Shown here in pieces: positions 53,776 through 63,413 of a DNA stretch of 64,000 nt; the stretch's first letter is position 1; each line of letters opens with the position of its first letter. The DNA is taken from positions 2,418,001-2,482,000 of the forward strand of contig OZ252011.1 of NCBI GenBank assembly GCA_965247355.1, given 5' to 3'. This DNA is from RHLJ01 sp965247355 (lineage in GTDB: Bacteria > Bacteroidota > Rhodothermia > Balneolales > Balneolaceae). The position numbers and the translations under genes are program-made. The notes under the pieces are model-generated. The model was not told the origin of the DNA. It did not search any database and saw only the letters and a list, made by a program, of their open reading frames with translations.

Positions 53776-56364
53776 ATGACTTTGAAATACCGGCTTTTAG
53801 CACTTTGTGCTATATTCTCCGTCCAATCTATATTTGCTCAAACTCCCACTCAGGAGAAAACCTACACCACTCAACGGGTTACAAAGGAAGCCCCGAGAAT
53901 TGATGGAAACCTTAATGATGAAGTCTGGAACATGGTGGAGTGGTCCGGTGATTTCACCCAACGAAGTCCGGACGATGGGGCAGCTCCATCACAAGAAACA
54001 GCCATCAAAATCCTTTATGATGACGATAACTTGTATGTAGCAGTTCGCGCTTTTGATACAGATCCAGAACAAATTGTTCAACGCCTTTCTCGCCGTGATG
54101 GCTTTGAAGGCGATTGGGTTGAAATCAACATCGATAGTTATTTCGACAAACAAACTGCTTTTTCCTTTACTGCTTCTGTTTCCGGGGTACAGGGCGATGA
54201 AGCTATTACTAATGACGGTGGTAACTGGGACACCAGCTGGGACCCGCTATGGGATTTCGAAACCAGCATTGACAACGAAGGCTGGATTGCAGAAATGCGT
54301 ATTCCTTTTACACAGCTAAGATTTAATGCCAACAATCAGCAGGTTTGGGGCATCCAGTTTACACGCCGCCTTTTTAGAAATGAAGAGCGCTCAATCTGGA
54401 ATTATTCCTCACAAGAAGAAGCAGGTTGGGTGAGCCATTTTGGTGAATTGCATGGAATTGCAGGAATCAAACCACAAAGACAGGTTGAAATCGCTCCCTA
54501 TACTGTTGCAAAACTTGAGCGTTATGAAGCTGATCCTGACAATCCTTATTTAGACGGAAGCGATGCTACAGCAAACATCGGGGTTGATGGAAAGATTGGA
54601 ATCACCAACGACTTTACGCTTGATTTTACCATAAATCCGGATTTTGGCCAGGTTGAAGCTGACCCTTCAGAAGTAAATTTGACTGCCTTTGAGACCTTTT
54701 TCCAGGAAAGGCGGCCATTCTTTGTTGCAGGTAATAACATCACCAGTTTTCAAATTACCGGAGGGGGAAACCCTTATTCTTCAGATAACCTTTTCTATTC
54801 CCGCAGAATCGGTCGGTCCCCTCAAAACTTTCCTGATATTGATGGCGGTAATAATGAATATGCTAAAGTACCTCAAAATTCTACTATTCTGGGTGCTGTT
54901 AAACTAACCGGAAAAACAGAAAACGGATTATCGGTTGGGGTTATGGAAAGTATCACTGCAGCTGAATATGCAGATGTATACCGAAATGGAGTTACGGATG
55001 ATGAAATAGTAGAGCCAACAACTAATTATTTTCTGGCTAGTGTTCAAAAAGAAGCGAATGATAACAACACTATTTTTGGCGGGATGTTTACTTCTACCAA
55101 CCGTTTCATAGATAATCCGTCTCTTAATAACCTGAATAAGAACGCGTATACTGGTGGATTAAACTTTGCTCAGTACTGGAATGACAGAAAATATTATTTC
55201 AGTTCTAATATAGTGATGAGCCACATTACCGGAGATCCCGAAGCAATCACTCTTCAGCAGGAATCTTCCAGAAGATTCTTTCAACGTCCGGACAACGATT
55301 ATACCGATTATGATCCTACCAGAACTTCGTTATCGGGACATGGTGGAATTGTTCAGTTCGGAAAACAAGCCAATAGTGGCTTCCGTTTTGTAAGTTGGAT
55401 TACCTGGCGTTCTCCTGAGTTAGAGCTGAATGACATGGGCTACCTCCGGCAAGGTGATTCCATTTTTCAAGTGTTTTGGGCGAGCTACCGTTTTGCGAAT
55501 CCTATAGGAATTTTCCGGTACATGAACTTCAATTACAACCAGTGGTCGGGCTGGGATTTTGGAGGAACTAAAAACTTTGCCGGCACTAATTTCAATTTTA
55601 ATACACAGTTCACGAATCATTGGTCATTTAGTATTGGATCCAATCTGGATGGACAAGAAACTTCCAATACCTTTTTACGGGGCGGGCCTTCCATTCTTCT
55701 TCCAGGCGGATGGAATTACTTCACGAATCTGAATACCGATAATAGAAAAGCCTTGAGTTTTGGATTCTCTCACAACCAACGCTGGGGGTTTGATAACTCC
55801 TCAAACAGTATTAATTATGGATTATCAGCTAGTTACCGACCAACTGATGCACTCAGAGTTTTTATTCGTCCAAGCTTAAATAATTATTCGCACGAACTTC
55901 AGTATTTAACTACGGAAACAGTAGCAGGAGATAACCGATATATTTTTGGAGCGATTGATCAAAAAACGGTTAACCTTACTGCCCGTTTTGACCTGGTTCT
56001 TTCTCCTGATTTCACTATCCAATATTACGGATCCCCTTTTGTAAGTGCGGTTGATTATTCTGATCCGAAATACATTACCAACCCAAAAGCGGAGAATTTC
56101 CGGGATCGTTACAGTGAGGATGTTTCCTTTTCGGGTGAAGATTATGAAAACGATTATGATTTCAATTTCAGGCAATTCCGGTCCAACCTCGTTTTACGAT
56201 GGGAATACCGACCCGGCTCACTACTTTATATGGTATGGACTCAGGGACGAACCGGCTTTGAAGACACCGGAGAATTTTCTTACGGGTCAGACATCAATGA
56301 TTTGTTCTCTGTTGATCCTCAGAATGTATTTCTGATTAAACTATCTTACTTATTTGGGTATTGA
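53776..56364 (+). CDS. DUF5916 outer-membrane protein with CBM9-like domain
   Basis: The 862-residue protein has a signal peptide (to FAQ, about residue 22), a carbohydrate-binding family 9-like domain (about 40-215, PRIDGNLNDEVWN opening) and then a long barrel region of the DUF5916 type to a terminal VFLIKLSYLFGY. The motif NPDFGQVEADPS and FFQERRPFFVAG are typical. Such proteins are common in this group and are thought to sit in the outer membrane; ligand unknown. Confidence 0.88.
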   Translation: MTLKYRLLALCAIFSVQSIFAQTPTQEKTYTTQRVTKEAPRIDGNLNDEVWNMVEWSGDFTQRSPDDGAAPSQETAIKILYDDDNLYVAVRAFDTDPEQIVQRLSRRDGFEGDWVEINIDSYFDKQTAFSFTASVSGVQGDEAITNDGGNWDTSWDPLWDFETSIDNEGWIAEMRIPFTQLRFNANNQQVWGIQFTRRLFRNEERSIWNYSSQEEAGWVSHFGELHGIAGIKPQRQVEIAPYTVAKLERYEADPDNPYLDGSDATANIGVDGKIGITNDFTLDFTINPDFGQVEADPSEVNLTAFETFFQERRPFFVAGNNITSFQITGGGNPYSSDNLFYSRRIGRSPQNFPDIDGGNNEYAKVPQNSTILGAVKLTGKTENGLSVGVMESITAAEYADVYRNGVTDDEIVEPTTNYFLASVQKEANDNNTIFGGMFTSTNRFIDNPSLNNLNKNAYTGGLNFAQYWNDRKYYFSSNIVMSHITGDPEAITLQQESSRRFFQRPDNDYTDYDPTRTSLSGHGGIVQFGKQANSGFRFVSWITWRSPELELNDMGYLRQGDSIFQVFWASYRFANPIGIFRYMNFNYNQWSGWDFGGTKNFAGTNFNFNTQFTNHWSFSIGSNLDGQETSNTFLRGGPSILLPGGWNYFTNLNTDNRKALSFGFSHNQRWGFDNSSNSINYGLSASYRPTDALRVFIRPSLNNYSHELQYLTTETVAGDNRYIFGAIDQKTVNLTARFDLVLSPDFTIQYYGSPFVSAVDYSDPKYITNPKAENFRDRYSEDVSFSGEDYENDYDFNFRQFRSNLVLRWEYRPGSLLYMVWTQGRTGFEDTGEFSYGSDINDLFSVDPQNVFLIKLSYLFGY

Positions 56365-56396
56365 AAATACTTCTTCTTCTGAAGTAAATAACTCAA

Positions 56397-56624
56397 CTAG
56401 TATTCGTTATATGCAGTTATCAGATTCTTCAAAGACTCTTCCAACGAAACCTTTCCATTTACATAAGCAGGCATATAATCGAAAATCACTTCATGATGAT
56501 TTCCAAACACATCATTCCTGATCATATATAGTTCATAATCTATACCTCTTTCTTTTAGTAAGTCTTGAACAGTAACACCGGAAAAATAGAACAGTAAAGA
56601 GTGCCAGAGATTTCTGGAACAATC
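56397..56624 (-). pseudogene. 3' fragment of a paralogue of the HExxH lipoprotein gene
   Basis: The 75-codon minus-strand fragment encodes RNLWHSLLFYFSG, GIDYELYM, RNDVFGNHH and a normal end, closely matching the last quarter of the intact gene at 59557-60537. It is cut off by an in-frame TAA at 56627-56625. The HExxH part is absent. It is a relic of a duplicate, probably from rearrangement of this locus. Confidence 0.8.
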
Positions 56625-56932
56625 TTAAAAAATAAAAACTGATATTTTGTGGTTAAGAAGAAAATCAACATACTGTTTACTCAAATAAGGCTTTAGACAT
56701 GTGAAATTTTTACCAGCAAGCTGTGCATTTTTATCAGCATAAAATGTACTTATGTTTCTCAATTCTTCTGGTTTCCTGTTATTTCTACTCAAACTTAGAC
56801 CTTCTATGCGCGATATAGTTTGAAAAAGAATTTTCAAAGAAATCTTTTACGCACTCATCTTTCCTTTTACCAAGCTCGTCGTTCCCAATTACGCATTGAT
56901 CTGGATTAAGTTTTAAGCCGATTTAGGCCCAC
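56625..56932 (-). pseudogene. Decayed coding sequence, family unknown
   Basis: Two minus-strand frames carry coding-like protein: NPDQCVIGNDELGKRKDECV from about 56920 to 56800, then, after a shift, a 70-codon frame (56837-56625) with ELRNISTFYADKNAQLAG. Together they look like one gene broken by a frameshift. No family was recognised. The 56933-56984 stretch before the next gene shows nothing clear. Confidence 0.35.
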
Positions 56933-56984
56933 CTATTTTTGAATCAGCTTTTAAACTTAACGATAAACTTTAATACATAGAACA

Positions 56985-57572
56985 ATGAAACCTAAAGAAC
57001 TAATAGCAGTAATTTTGCTTAGCCTATTCACCTTAAGTGGATTTGCACAACCTCAACAATCCAGATTTAGTTTTGAACTTAATTCAGGTCCATCCATCGC
57101 AAATAAAGATCTGGCAGGCGCCAATCTTAATATTGGAGCAGGATTCGAAGGGATTTTTCATTATAGAATAATGCCTCATGTAAGTGCTCATCTGGGATGG
57201 GGCTGGAATAAGTTTTCAGCCGATCAATCTTTTGCCGGATCAGATATGGATTTTGAAGAAACCGGATATATTTTCGGACTACAATTCAAACATCCATTCA
57301 AGTCAAATTCACTTTCATGGTTTGTAAGAAGCAGTGGACTATATAACCATATAGAAATCGAAAATAATGATGGCGATATTATAGAGGATACCGGACATGG
57401 TTTAGGACTTCAATTTGCTGGGGGCCTGGATATCCCATTAACCAATACCTGGAGTTTTACTCCAAGCCTAAAACTTAATTCATTTTCCAGAGATTTAGAA
57501 TCCGGAGAAACCGAGAGAAATCTCAATCTAAACTATGACTGTCTAAGACTAGGATTTACAGCGAGATTCTGA
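56985..57572 (+). CDS. Small outer-membrane beta-barrel protein
   Basis: The 195-residue protein has a signal peptide (to GFA, about residue 21) and about eight short beta strands with glycine and aromatic residues, ending LRLGFTARF with C-terminal Phe. It resembles OmpW/PorT-type 8-stranded barrels. Function unknown. It is followed by an intrinsic terminator and then a LytS-type kinase gene. Confidence 0.75.
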   Translation: MKPKELIAVILLSLFTLSGFAQPQQSRFSFELNSGPSIANKDLAGANLNIGAGFEGIFHYRIMPHVSAHLGWGWNKFSADQSFAGSDMDFEETGYIFGLQFKHPFKSNSLSWFVRSSGLYNHIEIENNDGDIIEDTGHGLGLQFAGGLDIPLTNTWSFTPSLKLNSFSRDLESGETERNLNLNYDCLRLGFTARF

Positions 57573-57594
57573 ATAAGTAAAGCTCCATGCAACT

Positions 57595-57640
57595 GGCACT
57601 TTGTGATTACGGTCACAACTTTTCGCAAAGTGCCTTTTTT
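57595..57640 (+). terminator. Intrinsic terminator after the small barrel gene
   Basis: GGCACTTTG (57595-57603) pairs with CAAAGTGCC (57626-57634), with an inner TGTGA/TCACA stem, and is followed by six T residues. Confidence 0.85.
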
Positions 57641-57730
57641 GGAGTTTATAATATGTGTTTGTAACTAAATATTATTTTCACATTTCCAGCTTACATTCAC
57701 TTGGAATTGATTCTTAAATACTTTTCAAAG

Positions 57731-58801
57731 ATGAACGCACGTGGTATCCATAACCTGATCTCTTTTTCGAATCTCTTTAAGCTTCTTCTTGGGATCTCCA
57801 TTTCAATACAGCTTATTGTTATCACCTTCAACCATTTTAGCGGATACTATATCCTTGAAAATTCTCTTGAATTTTTAACCCGACTTCTTCTTGGAACATT
57901 TCTATCTCTTCTAGCAAGCTTTATGATTGCTTATCCTGACTTGATGGTTATTAATAAAATGAATCAACATTTTTCATGGGAAAGGAACACTCTAAAACGA
58001 ATTGTATCACAACTTGGGCTTAGCGTATTAGTTGCTTCCATAGTTGCTATTATTATCACCATTATATCTAACTCAATTAATCCTTATAAGGAAGGTGTTC
58101 AACCTAACATTATTTATAACGTATTAATCTTTTGTGTTGTAAATATCATCCTGGTTTTGATCCTTGAGGCATGGATATTTTTTATTGAAAGGGACAATTC
58201 TAAAGAAAAGTCTAAGGAACTAGAAGGTCGGTTATCTCAGCTACGATTCGAAATCCTCAAAAGCCAAATTGATTCACATTTTATGTTTAATAGCCTAAAT
58301 GTGCTCTCAGGGTTAATTGAAAAGGACACAAGAAAAGCTCAGGATTTTATTGACGAGTTCTCAAATATCTATCGATACGTTCTTGACACAATAGAAAGGC
58401 CGGTAGTCTCGGTAAATGAAGAAATCAGTTTTGCACGATCCTACATGTTCCTTCAACAAATAAGATATGGGGAGCCGCTTAAGTTCAGTATCGATTTGCC
58501 AACCAAAATTCTTGGCGCATTGCTTCCTCCCCTCTCTTTGCAGGTAGCTCTGGAAAATGCATGTAAGCATAATTTGATCGATGACGGAAAGCCACTACGC
58601 ATTTCTATTACGAATGAAAATGACACACTTGTAATCACCAATAATATTCAGCTTAAAATCGTATCCCGAACTTCCAAAGGAACCGGTCAACCGAACTTGA
58701 AAAAGAGATATGAGTTATTGAGCGATAAACTGCCCGAATTCCGGATCGGTACTAGCAAATATAAAGTGATTCTACCTCTAATTAACGATGAACTATTATG
58801 A
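57731..58801 (+). CDS. LytS-type sensor histidine kinase
   Basis: From the ATG at 57731 the protein has 356 residues; a TTG at 57701 would add ten. Four membrane segments (about 20-160) precede a His_kinase domain with the phosphoacceptor in SHFMFNSLN near residue 183 and an ATPase domain (LQVALENACKHN). No extracellular sensor domain is visible, so the signal is likely membrane- or lipid-related. It overlaps its LytTR regulator by four bases. Confidence 0.9.
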   Translation: MNARGIHNLISFSNLFKLLLGISISIQLIVITFNHFSGYYILENSLEFLTRLLLGTFLSLLASFMIAYPDLMVINKMNQHFSWERNTLKRIVSQLGLSVLVASIVAIIITIISNSINPYKEGVQPNIIYNVLIFCVVNIILVLILEAWIFFIERDNSKEKSKELEGRLSQLRFEILKSQIDSHFMFNSLNVLSGLIEKDTRKAQDFIDEFSNIYRYVLDTIERPVVSVNEEISFARSYMFLQQIRYGEPLKFSIDLPTKILGALLPPLSLQVALENACKHNLIDDGKPLRISITNENDTLVITNNIQLKIVSRTSKGTGQPNLKKRYELLSDKLPEFRIGTSKYKVILPLINDELL

Positions 58802-59553
58802 ATTACCTAATAATTGAGGATGAAAAAATAGCGGCTGAAAAACTTGAAGAAATGCTTAAGGAGGTACAACCTGAGTGTACTATTCTGGCTAAAATTGGTT
58901 CTGTTAAAGAGTCTGTAAAATGGTTGATGAGAAACAAAGCGGATTTAATTTTTCTGGATATACAGCTTTCGGATGGATTGAGTTTTAATATTTTTGAGAA
59001 GCTATCTGTATCTACTCCTGTTATTTTTACCACTGCTTTTGACCAGTACGCCATAAAAGCATTTGAGTTAAATAGTATTTCATATTTATTAAAGCCCATC
59101 AAAAAAAATGACTTGAAGAAAAGTTTGGAAAAATTTTTCCAACTAAAAACCAGCTTAACAATAGATTTTGAATCCCTTATTACTTCCTTTCATAATGAAA
59201 AACCACAATACAAGAAGAGATTTCTGATTTCTATTGGGAACACTTTAAAAAAACTGGATGTAAAAGATGTTGCCTTTTTTTACGCCTTAGATAAAAGTGT
59301 TTTTTCAAAAACCTTCAGCAACAAAACCCTTCCTAATGATCACTCTCTGGATGCTCTGGAAGCATTACTTGATCCTAAAACCTTTTTTCGCATTAACAGG
59401 AAATATTTGGTAAATATTGAAGCTATTCAAAGGATGGAAACATGGTCTAGGAGCAGGATAAAGTTACACTTACAACCTGATATACATGGAGAATTGGATT
59501 CCGTTGTTAGTATCAGTCGTTCTGCTGAGTTCAAAAAATGGATTGGAAGCTGA
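58798..59553 (+). CDS. LytTR-type response regulator
   Basis: The 251-residue protein has a receiver domain with phosphoacceptor Asp54 (LIFLDIQL) and conserved Thr and Lys, then a LytTR DNA-binding domain (about 145-245) with FFRINRKYLVNIEAI. It is the partner of the kinase just upstream, with an ATGA overlap. Targets are unknown; the neighbouring barrel gene and the HExxH lipoprotein gene are candidates. Confidence 0.93.
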   Translation: MNYLIIEDEKIAAEKLEEMLKEVQPECTILAKIGSVKESVKWLMRNKADLIFLDIQLSDGLSFNIFEKLSVSTPVIFTTAFDQYAIKAFELNSISYLLKPIKKNDLKKSLEKFFQLKTSLTIDFESLITSFHNEKPQYKKRFLISIGNTLKKLDVKDVAFFYALDKSVFSKTFSNKTLPNDHSLDALEALLDPKTFFRINRKYLVNIEAIQRMETWSRSRIKLHLQPDIHGELDSVVSISRSAEFKKWIGS

Positions 59554-59556
59554 TAC

Positions 59557-60537
59557 CTATCTGTTATACTCTACAATTAAATTCTCAAGTGCTACCTCAA
59601 AAGAAACTTCACCATCTAGATAATCGGGCATATGCTTAAATATCACTTTATGATGGTTACCAAAAACATCATTTCGTACCATATAAAGCTCGTAGTCTAT
59701 CCCTTCTTCTTCTAATGCATCCTGAACTGCAGTTCCTGAAAAATAGAATAGCAAGGAATGCCAAAGATTTCTGGGAGGATTAAGTTTAAGCCTTTCAGAA
59801 GTTTTTGAGATTAATTCTGCCGTTTCGTAGTTCCTGCCAGATATTATTGAATGAGCGGGTTCATGGAAAACTAATTCCAGCCAATTTCCATACGGCCCAT
59901 CGTCTAGAGAATTAATTACAACATGAGTTTCAGGATTAGTAGAGGTATAAGCTCCTGCCCAATTAGCATAGTAGGTAATATCAACTCGCACTTTTCCTTC
60001 TTTCCAGGATTTTTGAGCTAAAGTTGATATCCTTTCGAATATCTGGTTCTCATACTTATTTATGAATGCCAGATTCTTTTTTAGTATTTCGTGATTAGCC
60101 TGATTGTGTTTTTCCCAAAAATACTTGTGGTAAATAGGTTTTATTTTATTCAGATGGTTTATCAATTCATCACTAAAATCTTCCATCCCTAAAGACTCTC
60201 CTTCGTGAAAATTGATGAGTGTTCGTTTTAGTTTTGTTAAGCCCCTGTTGAATAATAGATTGTAGGAAATAACAGAATCGCGATAAAAAATAATCCCTTC
60301 TTTCAGGATGTTTTTTTCTGAAGGACTTAATCTATCTAATTCCCCGTTTGAAAAACCATAGTCCCAATTACCATCCTCAGCAGAATCTGCGCTAGCATAT
60401 AAAAAATGATGCTGATTGATCCAAAAATTACTATAGAACTCATACCTTTCTGTAACAGAAATTGGATTAGTCTGACAGCAAGCAGAAACTGATAAAAAAG
60501 TAACTTTGATAAGTAAAATAATGTGCTTCAAACTCAT
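59557..60537 (-). CDS. Putative HExxH metallopeptidase-like lipoprotein
   Basis: The 326-residue protein has a lipobox VSAC (Cys20) and a zinc-binding-type motif His225-Glu226-P-A-His229 (VFHEPAHSII), followed by AELISKTSERL. This suggests a gluzincin-like peptidase, but a third ligand is not certain and no known family was recognised. A fragment of a close paralogue lies at 56397-56624. It sits between two LytTR systems and ends three bases after one of them. Confidence 0.6.
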   Translation of the reverse strand: MSLKHIILLIKVTFLSVSACCQTNPISVTERYEFYSNFWINQHHFLYASADSAEDGNWDYGFSNGELDRLSPSEKNILKEGIIFYRDSVISYNLLFNRGLTKLKRTLINFHEGESLGMEDFSDELINHLNKIKPIYHKYFWEKHNQANHEILKKNLAFINKYENQIFERISTLAQKSWKEGKVRVDITYYANWAGAYTSTNPETHVVINSLDDGPYGNWLELVFHEPAHSIISGRNYETAELISKTSERLKLNPPRNLWHSLLFYFSGTAVQDALEEEGIDYELYMVRNDVFGNHHKVIFKHMPDYLDGEVSFEVALENLIVEYNR

Positions 60538-60615
60538 TGCTCTTATTTGATTCTGAATTTTAACTAAGCTATTAAAATTATTCTAAACTGTATTGTAGAA
60601 AACGGAACCTGAAAA

Positions 60616-61410
60616 TCAGATAACTTCTTCTCTATTTGAGCGGTTAATAAAAACTTCAGGGCTCTCACCCAGTAAATTGTTAAAGTCAGCAATCATATGA
60701 GATTGATCAAAGTAACCAGAGGATAAAGCCAGGTCTGTCCAGTCTTCTACTCTGCCTTCATCAACACCTTTAACAACATTAGTCACTCTTGTAATCATTG
60801 AAAATCGCTTCGGGCTTAACCCAATATGATTAGAAAATATCTTACGTAAATATCTATCCGAGAAACCTGTTTCTTTAGCTATATCAGAGATTGAAATTAA
60901 ACCAAAGTTTTTAAAAATCAGTTTTGAAGCCTGTTCAAGTCTATGATTTTTTTCTTTACCAACTACATGCTTACCTATAAACTTTTCTAATTCACTAATA
61001 CATTTTCTAATATCTCCATTACGAGCCAACTCATCTAATTCAGATTTTATAATATCGGCCGAATCTCTGAATATGTCGGAAAGTGGAATAGAAGAATCTT
61101 TCAGTTCATTAACCGGAAAAGGAAGCACACTGGATAATCCCCAGGGCTTAAACTTCACAATTAAGGTAAGCACCCTGTTTTTTCTGTTGATGTTTTTGAA
61201 TACCGATCTGGGACCAACCAGAGAAAGATTAGAATGATTAGTGAATAAATGAAATATCATGTATCCGGTGCAATCCGGCATAATTGTCCAGGGAAGTGAG
61301 CTTTTAATGCCATCTTTTCTGTGGTGAAGTATAATATATGAATCAACCCATGATTTTAGAAAAATGCTACTTGGATAAAAGAAATGGACTATAGGTTGTT
61401 TGGCTATCAT
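60616..61410 (-). CDS. AraC family transcriptional regulator
   Basis: The 264-residue protein has a variable N-terminal domain (about 1-145) and a C-terminal double helix-turn-helix of the AraC type (about 160-255) with IAKETGFSDRYLRKIFSNHIG and LALSSGYFDQSHMI. The N-terminal part has no recognised sugar-binding cupin signature. It lies between the HExxH lipoprotein gene and the second LytTR pair and may control one of them. Confidence 0.9.
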   Translation of the reverse strand: MIAKQPIVHFFYPSSIFLKSWVDSYIILHHRKDGIKSSLPWTIMPDCTGYMIFHLFTNHSNLSLVGPRSVFKNINRKNRVLTLIVKFKPWGLSSVLPFPVNELKDSSIPLSDIFRDSADIIKSELDELARNGDIRKCISELEKFIGKHVVGKEKNHRLEQASKLIFKNFGLISISDIAKETGFSDRYLRKIFSNHIGLSPKRFSMITRVTNVVKGVDEGRVEDWTDLALSSGYFDQSHMIADFNNLLGESPEVFINRSNREEVI

Positions 61411-61447
61411 TTATTCTTCATCTCGGAAATTTAAATTTAATGGAAAG

Positions 61448-62191
61448 CTAAGATATAATAACTTTATAGAGCTTATCTGCATTAACCCCATTAAATGAAA
61501 ATTTCCACCCCTCAAATAACTCAACCTCAATTGAGTTGTTCAGTTTTTTATAACTTTTCAGTTTATCCAAATTAAGGATATATGACCTTCCAACTCTTAC
61601 GAAATTCTCTGGAAGTATTGTTTCTACTTCCTTTAATGTTACCCTGATCATTTTTTTTTCTTTAAATTCATAGTGAAAATTGCAATGATATCCATCTGCC
61701 TTAATGTAAATCAATGAATTATATTTAATAAGGTGGGTCGTTTTTCCTTCAATTACTTCCACAATTGGTTTCTTGTAATTAATAGAAGAAAGTAAATCAT
61801 ATATATTATACACTGATGAAGCCTCCCCTTCTTTAAAACGCTTCAGAATTCGATTTAATGCAGTTTGGAAACGATCCTCTTTGTATGGTTTAAGCAGATA
61901 ATCAATAGCACCTTTTTCGAACGCCCGAATCGCAAACTCATCATATGCGGTAATAAAAACTATTTCCATAGGAATCGGTTCAATCTTTTTAAGAACATCA
62001 AAACCTAACATGTCCTTAAGTTGAACATCAAGGATGAGGAAATTCGGAGAGGTACTGTTTATCACTTCAATAGCTTCAGTTCCATTATCTGCTTCGCCAA
62101 CTAGTTTAAAATCAGAATGCTTCAAAAGCAGGTTTTTTATTCTTCTAAGTGCCGGAGCTTCGTCATCTACTATAACGGTTTTAATATTCAT
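61448..62191 (-). CDS. LytTR-type response regulator (second system)
   Basis: The 247-residue protein has a receiver domain with Asp55 (FLILDVQL), and a LytTR domain (about 140-240) with LPENFVRVGRSYILNLDKL. Its start overlaps the stop of the upstream kinase gene by four bases, so they form one pair. It is only moderately similar to the regulator at 58798-59553, so the two systems are not a recent duplication. Confidence 0.93.
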   Translation of the reverse strand: MNIKTVIVDDEAPALRRIKNLLLKHSDFKLVGEADNGTEAIEVINSTSPNFLILDVQLKDMLGFDVLKKIEPIPMEIVFITAYDEFAIRAFEKGAIDYLLKPYKEDRFQTALNRILKRFKEGEASSVYNIYDLLSSINYKKPIVEVIEGKTTHLIKYNSLIYIKADGYHCNFHYEFKEKKMIRVTLKEVETILPENFVRVGRSYILNLDKLKSYKKLNNSIEVELFEGWKFSFNGVNADKLYKVIIS

Positions 62192-63246
62192 TTTGATGGA
62201 AAGTCAACAAGGTTTATAACTCGATTATTTTTCTGTTTCAGCTCGAAATTAAAATCATCACCATATGTAGTTTTGAGTCGTTCCTGAATATTTTTTATTC
62301 CAATTCCCATTGTTTCATTTCTTAGTAAGTCTCCATTATTACTTACCCAGATTTTTAATCTGTCAAACTCTTTTATGACTTCAATTTTAATACTCAGCTG
62401 TTTTACACCTCCCTTATACCCATGTTTTATTGCATTTTCAGCTAATGGTTGCAATAGAAAAGGAAGCACTTTTTCAGTGTTTAGTTCTTCGGAGATTACA
62501 ATTTCGAACTCCAACTGGTGCTCAAATCTTTTCTTCTCAATGCTTAGATAACTCCTTAATAGTTCTATTTCCTTTTTAAGAGGTATTTTTTCTTCAAAAT
62601 TGATTTCAAGGGAGTTCCTTAACAGTTCACTCAAGTCGACCAACATCTCTTGAGCTGGCTTCTTTCTTTCTTCCATAATACTGATTGCACTATTCAGGGT
62701 ATTAAAAAGAAAATGAGGCTGTAACTGACGTTGTAGTACCAAAAATTTCGTTTGTGTTAATTCCTTTTCCAATTGTTCACGCTTAACAATAGCCTGCGTC
62801 TTGTCATCATAGTAATCTTTGCTGGCACATATAAATAGCAAAAAGAAATAATAAGCGGCAATATGATGCAAGTCTGTCATCATTGTCTCAAAAATTCCAG
62901 CAATAAATAAATCAAAGCTTATCTCAAGAAATAAAAACTGAAACAGGCCTACAGCAAAAATCAGATATACAAAAACAAAGAGGATTAATAAAAATATATA
63001 TCCTATAACCTGATGTGTTACATTTTTAAGTCTTAGCAAATTGTATCCAGGGTATAGCACAAAAGTTATTGCTGCAAATCCATTTACTACTCTTAGAAAA
63101 GGAAACCAATAGAACTTAGAGGATATTATTGTTTCGGGTCTAAATAGAAAAATCATTACGGTTTCTATTCCTCCCAAAAGGCTTAAAAATAACCAAGCGA
63201 ATAATAATAAATGGTACGTTGATAGATTCTTTTGAATGATGGACAT
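62188..63246 (-). CDS. LytS-type sensor histidine kinase (second system)
   Basis: The 352-residue protein has about four membrane segments (about 10-150) and a His_kinase domain with LQRQLQPHFLFNTLNSAIS, then an ATPase region (LQPLAENAIKHG and GIGIKNIQERL). No soluble sensor domain is seen. It is the first gene of a minus-strand pair with the LytTR regulator. Confidence 0.92.
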   Translation of the reverse strand: MSIIQKNLSTYHLLLFAWLFLSLLGGIETVMIFLFRPETIISSKFYWFPFLRVVNGFAAITFVLYPGYNLLRLKNVTHQVIGYIFLLILFVFVYLIFAVGLFQFLFLEISFDLFIAGIFETMMTDLHHIAAYYFFLLFICASKDYYDDKTQAIVKREQLEKELTQTKFLVLQRQLQPHFLFNTLNSAISIMEERKKPAQEMLVDLSELLRNSLEINFEEKIPLKKEIELLRSYLSIEKKRFEHQLEFEIVISEELNTEKVLPFLLQPLAENAIKHGYKGGVKQLSIKIEVIKEFDRLKIWVSNNGDLLRNETMGIGIKNIQERLKTTYGDDFNFELKQKNNRVINLVDFPSK

Positions 63247-63413
63247 CTGCTTAAAACATTAAGTAAAAATATTTTCAGAACGCATTTAAGATAGTCTGAT
63301 ATTTAGTTTTTTATGACCCAAATTTGAATAACTGATTTCAAAAAAATGGGTATTCGCTTCATATTCCCACTTTTTGCCAGCCAGCGATGTAGTTTTAAAC
63401 TAAACTTCATTTT

